Of a DNA stretch of 64,000 bases, positions 1 to 11,563 are shown one piece after another. The stretch is from Hirudinaria manillensis (Eukaryota > Annelida > Clitellata > Hirudinida > Hirudinidae). How positions within the stretch are numbered: the stretch's first letter is position 1; every line of letters begins with the position of its first letter. The notes below the pieces were generated by a model, which worked only from the letters and a program-made list of their open reading frames with translations, made no database searches and was not told where the DNA came from. The DNA is taken from the NCBI GenBank assembly GCA_034509925.1, contig CM067536.1, positions 8,412,501-8,476,500 on the forward strand, given 5' to 3'. The translations under genes and the position numbers were made by a program.

Positions 1-460
1 CTCACTCACTCACTCACTCACTCACTCACTCACTCACTCACTCACTCACTCACTCACTCACTCACTCACTCACTCACTCACTCACTCACTCACTCACTCA
101 CTCACTCACTCACTCACTCACTCACTCACTCACTCACTCACTCACTCACTCACTCACTCACTCACTCACTCACTCACTCACTCACTCACTCACTCACTCA
201 CTCACTCACTCACTCACTCACTCACTCACTCACTCACTCACTCACTCACTCACTCACTCAATCACACAATCAAACAAACAAACACTAACTCACTCACTCA
301 CTCACTCACTCACTCACTCACTCACTCACTCACTCACTCACTCACTCACTCACTCACTCACTCACTCACTCACTCACTCACTCACTCACTCACTCACTCA
401 CTCACTCACTCACTCACTCACTCACTCACTCACTCACTCACTCACTCACTCACTCACTCA
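1..460. repeat. (CTCA)n tetranucleotide array
   Basis: Nearly perfect CTCA tandem repeat from the first base to 460. It is interrupted once, around 261-290, by a short diverged stretch of CAAT/CAAA-type units. The array runs off the left edge, so its true length is unknown. Short GAGT runs near 628-640 and 778-788 are the complementary motif outside the array. Confidence 0.97.
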
Positions 461-1424
461 GAGCAACAACAGCAAAGTATATGCATACTTCATTCCTTCA
501 CTCTTCGTTATCACTCTCTAAGTGAGTGACTTACTCATTCTCATCTTTATCATCCTCATCATTTCGGCGCCATATAGTCTCTCTTTCGAGTCAATACGTT
601 GATCGCTGTTAACTCATTTCACGCGATGAGTGAGTGAGTGAACTGAGAAAGAGGTGAACATTGGTCAAGATGATGGATGCCGGCATGGCTTGTTTCCAAC
701 CGAGCACTTTGCCCGGATGGATAAGAGTTATAGAAGGTTATTAAGTGATTAAAGATCGGGTGAGTGGCTGGGTAGGCGAGTGAGTGAACTAGAGTAGAAA
801 TCTGTCTGTAACGGATATTACGAAAATATATTATATTGATAACATTAAACTAACAACAATAACAATAAAAGTAATGGATGATGGTCACGACGCACAAATA
901 CGGCGATGATGAATGCTTCACGTAAGGAGAGCATCTTCGGTGCATTTCAATCGGATGAGATGCATGGCTGAGTGCATGATTGAACGAGTGATTGAAATGA
1001 TTGATGGAATGGCTGGCGAATGAGTCGGTGAATTGATGATCCGTCAGATTACGGGCAGGAAGTGGAAGGATGTGCAGAAGAGGAAATTGGACGGATGATG
1101 ATTTGGAACAATTACGCGCACTGGATGGTTGTGGAATTACAGCCAGCATCGTCGTCGTCATCATCTTCATCATCATTATAGTTGCTATCATCATTATGGT
1201 TTTCTGGTTTTCATCGTCTCAGACGTCATCGCCGTTGTTACCGATTTGTTCCATTTGGCATCTGGCTTTTGCAAATGACCAACTCTTGCCGTGTGGGTGT
1301 CTGTGATTTTGTAATAAATAACAATTTACAGAAATTACGAAATTAAGCTTCCTTATTGTTGTTGTTGTTGTTGCTACAATTACTTTGCTATTTCACCGAC
1401 GTCGTTGCCATCAATCTACACTTT
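461..1424. other. Intergenic, no gene seen
   Basis: Mixed sequence with GATGA and GAGT-rich patches (about 620-1060) and short ATC/GTC runs near 1150-1190. Open frames on both strands here (for example about 850-1194 minus and 1070-1306 plus) are driven by these repeats and have no recognisable domain. I see no supportable gene. Confidence 0.7.
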
Positions 1425-1812
<388 letters not shown>

Positions 1813-2171
1813 GATCCATCGACTCCACAACCATCAATCGATTGAAGGCAATCACCACGACTTCCTCCATGTCCTTGGCAAACGTCACACAATAAAACCA
1901 TAGCAATTAAACCACAGACGAAAGAAAACATCGTAAAATCGCTGTCCTCAACAAAATATTTGTAAAAAAAAATTCAGGCCCCTAACGAGCCCGTCTTCCC
2001 TGAATGGATTGAAATCCGTTGAATTCCGAAGAATTCGAAAACAACGACAACGTGAAAATTTAGAAATTTTCTCATTCTCGGCCATTAATTAACTGTTTAA
2101 GTCAATTAGAACGTGCTTCAAATACAGAGTGTTCACAGATGCATCACGTGTCCTCTTTGCATGAGTGCTTT

Positions 2172-2186
2172 GGGGGGGGGGGGGGG
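2172..2186. repeat. Poly-G tract (G15)
   Basis: Uninterrupted run of 15 G, followed by a purine-rich stretch (to about 2230). Homopolymers of this length are prone to length error in both replication and sequencing. Confidence 0.9.
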
Positions 2187-2439
2187 AAGAAGAGGATGGG
2201 AAGAAAGTGTGGAGTATGGAGAGAATGGGTGGCCCTGATTTTGACCTCCTGATGGACTTGACCTGGATACAGAGGCTGCAATTTCAGTTCGGCAGTGTTT
2301 TTTATGCTTTATTGCAAATTCAAGAAAATCAATGGAGGGCCTAATTGTTTGCCCGACCCAATCTGCTTTTGACAGTAGAAAAATAAATCATAATTTGCCA
2401 AGAAATTGCTTGAGTCATTGACGCCATGGGATTAACATT

Positions 2440-2472
2440 AGGGTTAAGGTTAGGGTTAGTCTTAGGGTCAGC
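2440..2472. repeat. Degenerate telomere-like repeat
   Basis: Contains GGGTTA/GGTTAG-type units (TTAGGG family) with errors. Too short and degenerate to be a real interstitial telomere. Related GGGTTAGGGTTAG runs occur at about 43447 and its two copies, and a CCCTAA-type stretch near 28700. Confidence 0.5.
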
Positions 2473-2965
2473 CAATGTCTCCATGTTTCGAATGTTGTTA
2501 GGCTTTTAAAAAACTGGTTTGAAATGTTTCCAAACACATTAAGTCCTTGTTGAATCGCACAAACATGCAAGCATAAGAGGCCCCAATAACTCTCTCGTAG
2601 ATTGTAAAGAATTCAAATCATTAAAAAAAAACATTTGTGCGTTCATCTCTTGAGATCATATCTTCTGAGTTCAAAACCAGGGACTGCATGATACCATCAT
2701 CTTACTCCATCCTCCTACTTTCCAGCATTCTCGTCATCGTTATCATCGCCCTCGTCATCGTCGTCGTCATCATCTCCCTCTACATTCCAACTTAATCAGA
2801 GGCACATACCTGGAAATACCTGCAATCATAATCAGGAAACAAAAACCACGTCAAATTCCGATCCTTCGTCAAATCCCAATACGGACCGTCGCAGTCTCTT
2901 TTAGTGAATTATTTTGTAAATTCAGAGAAAAAAAAATTGTCATCGTCATCTCCATCTTCCTGTCG

Positions 2966-3020
2966 CTGATGCAGCCGGTGTCGCTAATGCAGCCGGTGTC
3001 GCTGATGCAGCCGGTGTCGC
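2966..3020. repeat. 18-bp minisatellite, three copies
   Basis: Three tandem copies of a GC-rich 18-bp unit (CTGATGCAGCCGGTGTCG, with one A/G difference in the middle copy). It is in-frame by length and translates as MQPVSL on the plus strand, but the frame around it soon becomes AT-rich hydrophobic sequence with no domain, so I do not call a gene. Confidence 0.85.
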
Positions 3021-3427
3021 TTATGACAGGTCATTTGTCTGGGGATCATTTTCTTGGGGTTAACAGTTTTGACTTTTTAGTATTTTGTTTTATTTCAATT
3101 TCATATTATTTTTTATTTATTTATTTATTTGTTGGAACTCTTTTGTTTTTAATTTGTATTTTAAGTATTTTACTTCAAATAATAAATTTATGTTTTGTTT
3201 TTATTCTGTCAATTAATCGTTTAAATCTTTTTATTTAGTTAAAATCAAATTGATTTATTTATAAACGGATTCGAAATTAATTTTTGAATCAAAGTTTACT
3301 TTTACTCGTGCTTTGTTTACTCGATGACGTAGACAGCTTCTTCTCAGTACGTCTTCGCATCTCGGATTTCAGAGGAATTGAAAATTAAATCATTTTAAAC
3401 TTTGAATTCCAAAATAGTTATTTTTCG

Positions 3428-3660
3428 ATGGATGGATGGACAGACGGACGGATGGGGGGGGAGGCGGACGGATGGATGGATGGATGAAAAACGCCAAGGA
3501 CATGTTTAGACATGAATTTAAGATTAACAGAGATAAAAGGCTGAAATTTTGAGCTCCGAAAAACAATCCTCCATCCCACAGTCTCTCTATCCTTTCATCC
3601 ATCCATCCACCCATCCATACATCCATACATCCATCCATCAATCCGTCCATCCATCCACCA
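3428..3660. repeat. Opposed GGAT and ATCC arrays
   Basis: A GGAT-type array (about 3428-3486) is followed about 110 bp later by its reverse complement, an ATCC-type array (about 3596-3660). Together they form an imperfect inverted repeat with arms of roughly 60 bp. Confidence 0.8.
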
Positions 3661-4540
3661 TTTCGATTTTCAATTCATCCATCTAAAGGTGGGCCTACTT
3701 TTCCACGGATTGGTCGGCAAAGCTTTTCCAAAACAAAGGTGATGACGACGACGACGATGATGATGACGACGACGACGATGATGATGATGATGACGACGAT
3801 GTTGATGAGAGGGGGTTTATCTACATCATCAGTGCGGAGGTTGATTGGTATGTTGTTTGAAAAACATCAGACGTCGTATAGTGATCGTAGACACAATAAT
3901 AATAATAATAATATTTGTTATTTGCCAAATTTACAATTATTATTATTGAAGTGGTAATTGTAATAATTATACTGTAATTAAACTAAAAATTTACATTATT
4001 ATTTAACAGGTCCTACTCGGAAGTATACGCTTCAATTATGCCTGGTATTTTATTAAGGAAACTAGTATTGTTAATCATTCTGATATGAAACAATCGCCAA
4101 TCAAACAATCAATCAATAAACCAGCAATCATTGGACCACCCGGGTCGCAGCATTCAGGTCACTATCCGATTCTTTTATCTTCCAGATTAGCAGACCACCC
4201 GCTGGTAGCTTTTCCAGCCCTGAAACTGCATTTGCACGAAGCCTTGGAAAACATGAAGGAAGAAGAAGAAGAGGAGGAGGAAGAAGAAGAAGAAGAAGAA
4301 GGAAGGCTGAAGGTAGGAAGTAAAGAAGGAATGAATGAATGAATGAAATACCTAAAAAGGAATGCATTTTTAGCTCCAAGGTCGATGGTACTAAGACGCA
4401 GTCTTCTTTAAATGGAAAAAGTTTCCTACAGATCGACAGAACGAAACGGTGAAAGAAATTTGAGTGAGACAGAATGAAAGCAATAAAGAAAGCATCACAA
4501 AACAACATCACAAGACGCAGTGATGGGTTGAACGAAGGAG

Positions 4541-4570
4541 GAGGTTATATAATAATATATTATTATGATG

Positions 4571-4623
<53 letters not shown>

Positions 4624-4645
4624 AATTATTATTATCAAAGATTTA
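4541..4645. repeat. (ATT)n trinucleotide array
   Basis: ATT repeat, mostly perfect between 4571 and 4620. The minus-strand poly-Ile frame over it is an artefact. Confidence 0.9.
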
Positions 4646-5082
4646 AATCCAAAGAACGTTCGGATCACTCCTGGAAAATGGGCCAACGTGGAATCTGATG
4701 ATGAATGAACGACCACATTCATCGGCAATTGGTCAGCATTCTGAATTCGTTGTTGTTGCTGATGATGTTGTTGTTGTTGTTGTTGTTGTTGTTGATGGAA
4801 TGAAGAGAATGGTTGAGGAGAAAGGGAAAGTCTGGGGCATTCCAGGCCAGACCGGAGTGGGTCACCTATCAATTTAATCTCTCGGACGTCCGATTTAAAT
4901 AGATGGATAGTAGTGTAGAATTTTATGGCTGGAGACCATTTGACCTATGCTGATATTATTCAATGATGATGATGATAATAATAATTATAATTATAAATTA
5001 TAAATATGATGTTATTATTTTTAATTATTTTGTTATCTCTTGTGCATTTGTCATCGTGATTTTTAGTGCATTATTAATAATT

Positions 5083-5084
5083 GC

Positions 5085-5131
<47 letters not shown>

Positions 5132-5135
5132 TCCT
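5083..5135. repeat. (ATT)n trinucleotide array
   Basis: Perfect ATT repeat of about 50 bp, inside a wider AT-rich zone (4970-5165). Confidence 0.9.
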
Positions 5136-5357
5136 TTGTTATTCTTATTATTAATATTAATATTATTACCATCATCATCATCATCGTTACCTTAATATCT
5201 TTACGAGTATCTATTAGGTTTGAATCAGATGAAGTTTGTTTTTCCACTTGATCTACTCACAGATTGAAGGATTGATTGTTGTGATTGAAAATATCCTCTA
5301 AGGTTGCAAGTTATCGGCTTCAATCATTTATTATTAAGAGTGCTCTCTTTTCTATCG

Positions 5358-5450
5358 TCATCATCATCATCATCATCACCACCACCACCATCATCATCAT
5401 CATCATATTCATCATCATCATCATCGTCGTCATCGCCATCATCATCAACA
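5358..5450. repeat. (ATC)n trinucleotide array
   Basis: ATC/ACC repeat with a few interruptions. It gives poly-Ser, poly-Ile and poly-Asp frames on the two strands that are not genes. Confidence 0.88.
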
Positions 5451-6146
5451 TTCCATCCACCCACCCATACTTTGTATTCCTCCCCCAACATCCACGTAAA
5501 TAAATCCAGGTGTTTCACTGATGTTTGTGTAAAACTAGCAGACCAAGTATAACTTGAATGCCTAGAACAGATAATACGCATTTCCTTATCTTAGATACCC
5601 GCTTAAATACCTAGATGAATCAGATGAACAGCTTCATACTCCATGGACGTTATCAACGTTTATCTCTGAAATAAAATAGAAATAATGTTTTAAGGATGCA
5701 AATTCTTTGTTAATGCAAGTGATTGAACAACAAAGAAATTTAAACTTTCGCTTACTTTGAGAGGTTAAAAGTGGATTTGGAATGAAGAGACATGGCGCAA
5801 TTAGAACGTAAAATGAGGAGTTAATTGGATTGGATTATTTCAAAATTCTTTCGAATTAATTTAAAATTATTATTAAAAAAAATTATTTTAAAGTCAATTT
5901 GTAATTTGTTTGCAAAGTTTAAAAAGTTATGCGTGTAAGTAATTGATCGATATGATCCTTTATTATTTTTCCTTATTTGTAATTAAATTACTTTAAAATC
6001 AAACGCCAAGAATAAACAAACGTGTATGAAAATAGAAATAAACAGCGTGAACGAAAATACACTTTGGAAGCAGTTCTAAAATTATCTCCTTTGCTATGAC
6101 TAAGGAACCTTTCCAGAATAGAAGCTCACGCGGATGAGGTGGATGT

Positions 6147-6345
6147 TATGGGTGATGGTGATGATGGTGGTGGTGGTGATGATGATTGATTACGATGATG
6201 ATGATGATGATGATAAGGATTCATAATATGAAAGAACTGCAGTGAAGACAAACAAGACATTCATCGCATCTTCGTCGTCGTCGTCGTCATCATCATCATC
6301 ATCATCATCATCATCACCATCATCATCGCTATCACGACCATCATC
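6147..6345. repeat. GATG/GGT and CGT/ATC repeats, opposed
   Basis: GATGGTGGT/GATGAT repeats (about 6147-6215), then a CGTCGT/CATCAT run (about 6268-6340) of roughly complementary composition. Confidence 0.8.
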
Positions 6346-7335
6346 GAACGCATAGATGCATTAAGCAGATCCACACACACACACACACACAAGCTTAAAC
6401 ATTATCTTCCTAATCCGGGTGGATTGCACGCAAGCATCACCCTGACCAAGAAGGCCTTCCCGTTCCCATGGTGACCGACCGACTCTTCCGTCGACCCCGA
6501 AGAGTCTGGAAAGTTCCCGGATGAATCGCCCAATCCTCTTCTTCCTCCTCCTCCTCTTCCTCTCTTCCTCCACCTCTCTTTCCATTATCTTGAACTGGCA
6601 TCGGGAAACAATCCGGCATTGTAAAGTTATAGCATCATAATAGTGTATAGATCTAAGGATAATGATGATGATCATCATCATCATAATGATAATAATATTA
6701 ATAATAATACTATCAATAACAACAATAATAATAATAATAAAAATAAAATTAATTGTTAATAAAAGTAATACTAACCCAATAACCAACCATGTCCTAAATC
6801 ATTAATGGTGAGGTCTGAACTCGGCTTGCGGCGATTCTAGCGCTGGCGTTTAGGGAACCTATTGTAATACGCCGATAATTATTCCGAATTTATAAAAATT
6901 TGCGTAAATTGATTTCACAAGTATTAAATATTTAATGAAAATGGTTTTATATTGTAAATTATCGGGAAATTAAATTTTTAAAGTGTTAAATAATTTTATT
7001 TGTTTGCTTAAAATATATTTGCATTTAAAAATAAAAAACATTCTCATATTTTAATTTAATTCTTTTATTTTTAATTCATAAAATTATTAAAATAATATAA
7101 AATAATGAAAATTAATTTTCACGCCAAAAAGTCGCTTGCAAAAATTAATTAATTAATAAAATAAGATTTAATAAATTTAATTGGAACGTATTATATTCAG
7201 AATCTTTTGCCGCACAAGTCGATGAGGTCGATAACATCAATTCCATAGTAAATACTCACGTCGCATCTTATTCATAAACCCCTTGGAGATCATTATCATA
7301 ATCATAAATCCTATTGTCGTATTAAGAAATCTATT

Positions 7336-8145
7336 ATGGAGAAAATGTACTCAAACGTCGATCACATTTCATTCAAAATAGAAAGAATCCTGGACGATCA
7401 ATTCGGAGAGAGGACCCTACCCTTCGACGGAATGGACAAATCCACTGCTGGAATCTGCACCCGCTTTCTCAGGAACGAGTGCCAGTTAGGGGATAGGTGC
7501 GCCTATCGACACATCCGTAGGGACAAGACGGTGGTCTGCAAGCACTGGGTCAGGGGACTGTGCAAGAAGGGAGAAAAGTGCGAGTTTTTGCACGAATTCG
7601 ATCCAGACAAGATGCCAGAATGTTACTTCTTCAATACCTACGGCGAGTGCGGCAAGAAAGACTGTCCTTTCATCCATAAGGACGTCCAGCAGGTAAGGAA
7701 TTGCCCCTGGTACGATAGGGGCTTCTGTAGGCACGGTGCTGCCTGCAAGAATCGCCACGCCAGGGTCGTCCTATGTCCGAACTATGCGGCCGGGTTCTGC
7801 AAGAAGGGTCCCGATTGCGAACTGTTTCATCCTAGTTTCGAACTCCCGGTCAACGACCCTGTCACTCAGAGTTTAATCAAATGCCACAACTGCGGTGAAA
7901 TGGGCCATAAAGCTACCACCTGTCCGGCACTGAAGAAAGAAGAGGCCCCCGGCCCGTCAGCAGCCGCCTTTCCCCACCCACAGGTGGCCTTCAATCAGCC
8001 GGCCCCTAACCAGGGGCAGCCCAGACAGTTCCGTCCTCTCGACCAGGTTACTTGCTTCAAGTGCGGCCAGAAGGGTCACTATGCCAACAAGTGCCCTGCC
8101 ACAGCGCTGGGTTTTACCTTCAGGAAGGGACCAGCTAACCCATAA
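7336..8145 (+). CDS. CPSF4: Cleavage and polyadenylation specificity factor subunit 4 (CPSF30), single exon
   Basis: CPSF30 is part of the polyadenylation specificity module and helps recognise AAUAAA in pre-mRNA in the nucleus. The 269-residue product has five CCCH zinc fingers: C41-C49-C55-H59, C68-C76-C82-H86, C96-C105-C110-H114, C123-C131-C137-H141 and C147-C155-C161-H165. Two CCHC zinc knuckles follow, at C183-C186-H191-C196 and C240-C243-H248-C253, separated by a Pro/Gln-rich linker. Five fingers in this spacing are diagnostic of CPSF30/Clipper. Length is normal for the family. The start is the first in-frame ATG after AT-rich 5' sequence; a second Met lies three codons on. The reading frame is uninterrupted and needs no intron. 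All metal ligands are intact, so if it is a retrocopy it is still constrained. The AATAAA at 8245 probably serves this gene. Confidence 0.93.
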   Translation: MEKMYSNVDHISFKIERILDDQFGERTLPFDGMDKSTAGICTRFLRNECQLGDRCAYRHIRRDKTVVCKHWVRGLCKKGEKCEFLHEFDPDKMPECYFFNTYGECGKKDCPFIHKDVQQVRNCPWYDRGFCRHGAACKNRHARVVLCPNYAAGFCKKGPDCELFHPSFELPVNDPVTQSLIKCHNCGEMGHKATTCPALKKEEAPGPSAAAFPHPQVAFNQPAPNQGQPRQFRPLDQVTCFKCGQKGHYANKCPATALGFTFRKGPANP

Positions 8146-8244
8146 GAAGATTATATTGTATGTATTGTATACTATAAACTACGTGCGCCTATTTTTATGT
8201 TCATTTTATGAAGTTTTGTTTTTCTCTTCAAAACAGTTTTAATT

Positions 8245-8250
8245 AATAAA
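8245..8250 (+). terminator. Polyadenylation signal AATAAA
   Basis: AATAAA about 100 bp after the CPSF30 stop codon, in AT-rich sequence. A second AATAAA lies at about 8306. Placement fits a 3' UTR; not otherwise proven. Confidence 0.5.
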
Positions 8251-11200
8251 ATGCAGAAAACATTTAAATTTAAATTATTCGTGTTTATTTGAAGCTTGAT
8301 TTTTGAATAAAAAAACAAGAACCAGCTGTGTTTTTGAAACATTGTATTTAAGATTTCACCCAATCTACCTCCTAAGGTTCTGAATACCCTACACTTTTAA
8401 TACTTTAACTGTCGTTATCATCAGTGTCGTCGCTATCATCATCTTCTTCTTCATTATAGGCATCATCATCACCACCATTATCATTATCATCATCAAGCCG
8501 AGGTACAAATCGGTTGCTTAAAAGTAACAACGGCAGAAACCACAACTAGCCAATTGGCGAGCATCTGTGCTTTGGTCTATTTTTAGAAGTTCCTGACGAT
8601 CCGTGGAATTCCAGCTCCATGTGTGTATGTATGTGTATGTGTATACGTGTGGGTTTGGGTATGTGTGTGTGTGTGTATATATATGTTTATTCCAGCCCAC
8701 GATCTCACAGGATGATCTGTAATTTTTTCCCTCCCGGGGAAAATCCAGGAATTATTGCGCGCCAAGTAAATAATCCTTATGATCCAGTCGTCCCGGAATA
8801 CTTCACAACTGCGCACAAGTTCTCGTCTGAAGGCCTTGACTTGAGACTCTTTGAGACTTGATGTGACCGCAATGTCCTAATGCCTGAGTGTCTCAGGCTC
8901 GATATAGTTCTGAAGGTGAATCACCAAATCCATGAAAATTCGGAAATGATATTTGCCGGAATTACTACTCGGCTTTAGGATGGGGTGAAGTCTGTTCCCG
9001 TCTGTTTGTGCGTCTCTCTGTTCGTCTATCTTGTCTTATTTGGGATTCCTTATGTGAAAACATAAAACAATAACAGTCAAAACATAGTTTAACAACAACG
9101 TTAATAACATTAGTAGCAACTGATAGCGTCTGACAGTCATAAACGCCATCCAATGAACTGTTGAATTCTTCAAAGTTTTTCAAAAGAAACATTCACCCGA
9201 CCAAAAGAGATGGCCAGTCGGCAAAAATCTTCCAAAAGAAATATAACATATCTCAATTAAATAGAATTAAAATCAAATAAATAATTATTTTCCTGGTCCA
9301 TTACATCAAAAGATGATGACCCTAGGAGGTCAAGACCCGACCTCGGCTTCATCTCATCTGGGAGGGGTCTGCATTTGGAAGAACGATCATCATCATCAGA
9401 TTTCAAAGATGCTGCTTTCAATGAAATCTATATGGATCCACGTTTAAAAATATTTCTTTTAAAATCTCAAACGGTAGGAAAATCAACTTTGTCTAGCAAC
9501 GGCATTTTTATCGTCTGGTGCCGAGAACGATTGCCGATTGGTTGATCGGTCGGTTGTTTGGTTGGTGGAAAAGCCGAATGGTTGATTTGAAGGTCGCAAG
9601 GTTACTGAACTATTTTTGTCCAACTTCATCCATCTTTTTGCAAACTCATAAACAACGTTTCTTTTCTTTTTAGAAATTTCTGCAAATAATTAAAGTATTT
9701 GCGTTGCTATGGAGAACTTTCAGTAAAATAATTTAGAAAACGATTGCGGTTTCAGATGATTTGCTTTAAAATCAGTTCATTTCGGACTAATTAACCTCAC
9801 ACAAACTCACACATTTCCGGTTCAGCAAAGTGCAGAAGATAAAGTGTAGCAAGAATCATCAACAAACAACGTTCTGTCAACATTCCACGATACAAACAGA
9901 TGATGATATCAGTTTAATTAAGGATTAAACATTCTTTATTAAATATTTATAATTTTTTTTAAACAGCTTTGCATAATTAGCGACCAACCTAATTTAAATT
10001 TTAAAATTTAATAATATTATCATTATTATTATTGATTATTATTATTAATTTTGCGGTTTATGGCAATACATCTTTTAATGGTAGCTGCTCTTTATTGGCG
10101 ATATTTCGTGGATTTTCTAAACTCGAAATAAATTTGAAAGCCTCTGGCGAATATTTTAAATGCATTTTTGAAAAAAGTAATGTGATTTTCTCTTGAACTG
10201 ACAAAACCTTGCACGTTAATAAATTGATAAAATTTTCAGCATAATTAAAAATAATATTTTCACAAAATTTATCTCGCTATGTGATTAGATTTAGAATTTC
10301 GTCGCTCACTCCATATTTCTACATCAATCGCTTGGATTTCACAAACTACAGATCATAATAGTATGAATGAATAATTCATAATTTCTGAGATGATTTATAA
10401 ATTATATTTATATTAAATGATATCGTTCTTTTATTTTTGTTAACCATCATTTATTACTCCATGATACGAAAGACGCACTCTTGTTGATTTCGAATCTAGA
10501 AGAAACTATCAGACAATATTAGTCTTTTAATGGCGTGCAGTTAAGCTTAGGCAGTTAGGTTTAAAAACAATTATTTTGATTTATTTCTGAACATTTATTG
10601 CACATTCGTATTAATTTAAAAAAAAAACTGTTGAGTACAAAGAGTTTTTAGACATTGCAGAATCGGGGAATGATTAGTCGTGATCGGTGAGGTAATCAGA
10701 ATGATTTAAGGTCCTTGATGTAATTGACATACCTTTGCTGAGAATTAGTATCTATTCACTATTTATTATTATTATTATTATTATTGTTTGTCTTGACGCT
10801 TTTGGAACAAAGAGACTGCAAAATAATATATTTCTTTTCGCTTCCTAATGTCTTACGGTGCCTCAAATGTTATTACCATTAATTAGCTATTTTTATGATT
10901 TGTTTGATTATTAAAAACTCAAATATCCTTTTCATGCTTTTAATCCAAAGCTTCTGTTTTTGGATCACAAGCAATGTCTTCATTCCCAGTCAATTTCTCT
11001 CAAGTTGGCTTGAATGTTGACAAACTTATTCCAAGATTCTATACAGAAGACTAAATTTTTTTGCAATTTATTCTTAAAAAAAGAAACATTGTGCTCCAAA
11101 ATGGTCCACAAAAAGCTGAAAATAGGCAATCATTGTAGAAGGTGAAAGGCATAATGAAGGCTCCCATTTATTACTTGAAAGAATTGAGCAATTTTGTTGA

Positions 11201-11563
11201 AAAAGGTGATGAGAAATTCAAATGAAAATTGTTTCGAATAAAACTTCTAATGGCATCCAAGATTCGATTTCAAGGAGAAACTAAATCGCTTTTTGCAGGG
11301 AGCACCGAAGTCGAAGCAGACGGAAAAAACACTAATCTTATCGATCTACTAATCCACCGAAGAGTAAAAAAGAAACAAAAAAATGTAAATTGCAAGGCAT
11401 TATTCGAAGCGACGTCAAGAAAGTACAAAGCGTCTGCAAAACGACACTAAAGTAATGAAAACATCTCTGCAGTTCGCCGAGCTCGCGAACGAAGATTTTA
11501 CTAGGAAAATATTTTTGACTGGATTACTGTCACCGTCTAGGCATCTCCGACGGAGGTCGGAGT
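8251..11563. other. Intergenic, no gene seen
   Basis: About 3.3 kb of AT-rich sequence. It holds an ATC-rich patch (8410-8495), a TG/GTAT dinucleotide-like run (8617-8681) and short ATT runs (about 10018-10045, 10763-10785). The plus-strand frame at 11229-11450 (73 codons) has ordinary composition but no recognisable domain and no upstream gene context. I do not call it. Confidence 0.65.
8617..8681. repeat. TG-rich dinucleotide repeat
   Basis: TGTGTATG/TGTGTG run, moderately interrupted. Overlapping Thr-His periodic minus-strand frames are artefacts. Confidence 0.8.

Noticed and set aside
4128-6786. Several 60-140 codon frames of poly-Ile, poly-Asp, poly-Ser and the like
   Set aside because: They are produced by ATT, ATC and GAA microsatellites.
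11229-11450. Plus-strand 73-codon frame
   Set aside because: Ordinary composition but no motif, no splice context and no neighbour link; length is within chance for this sequence.
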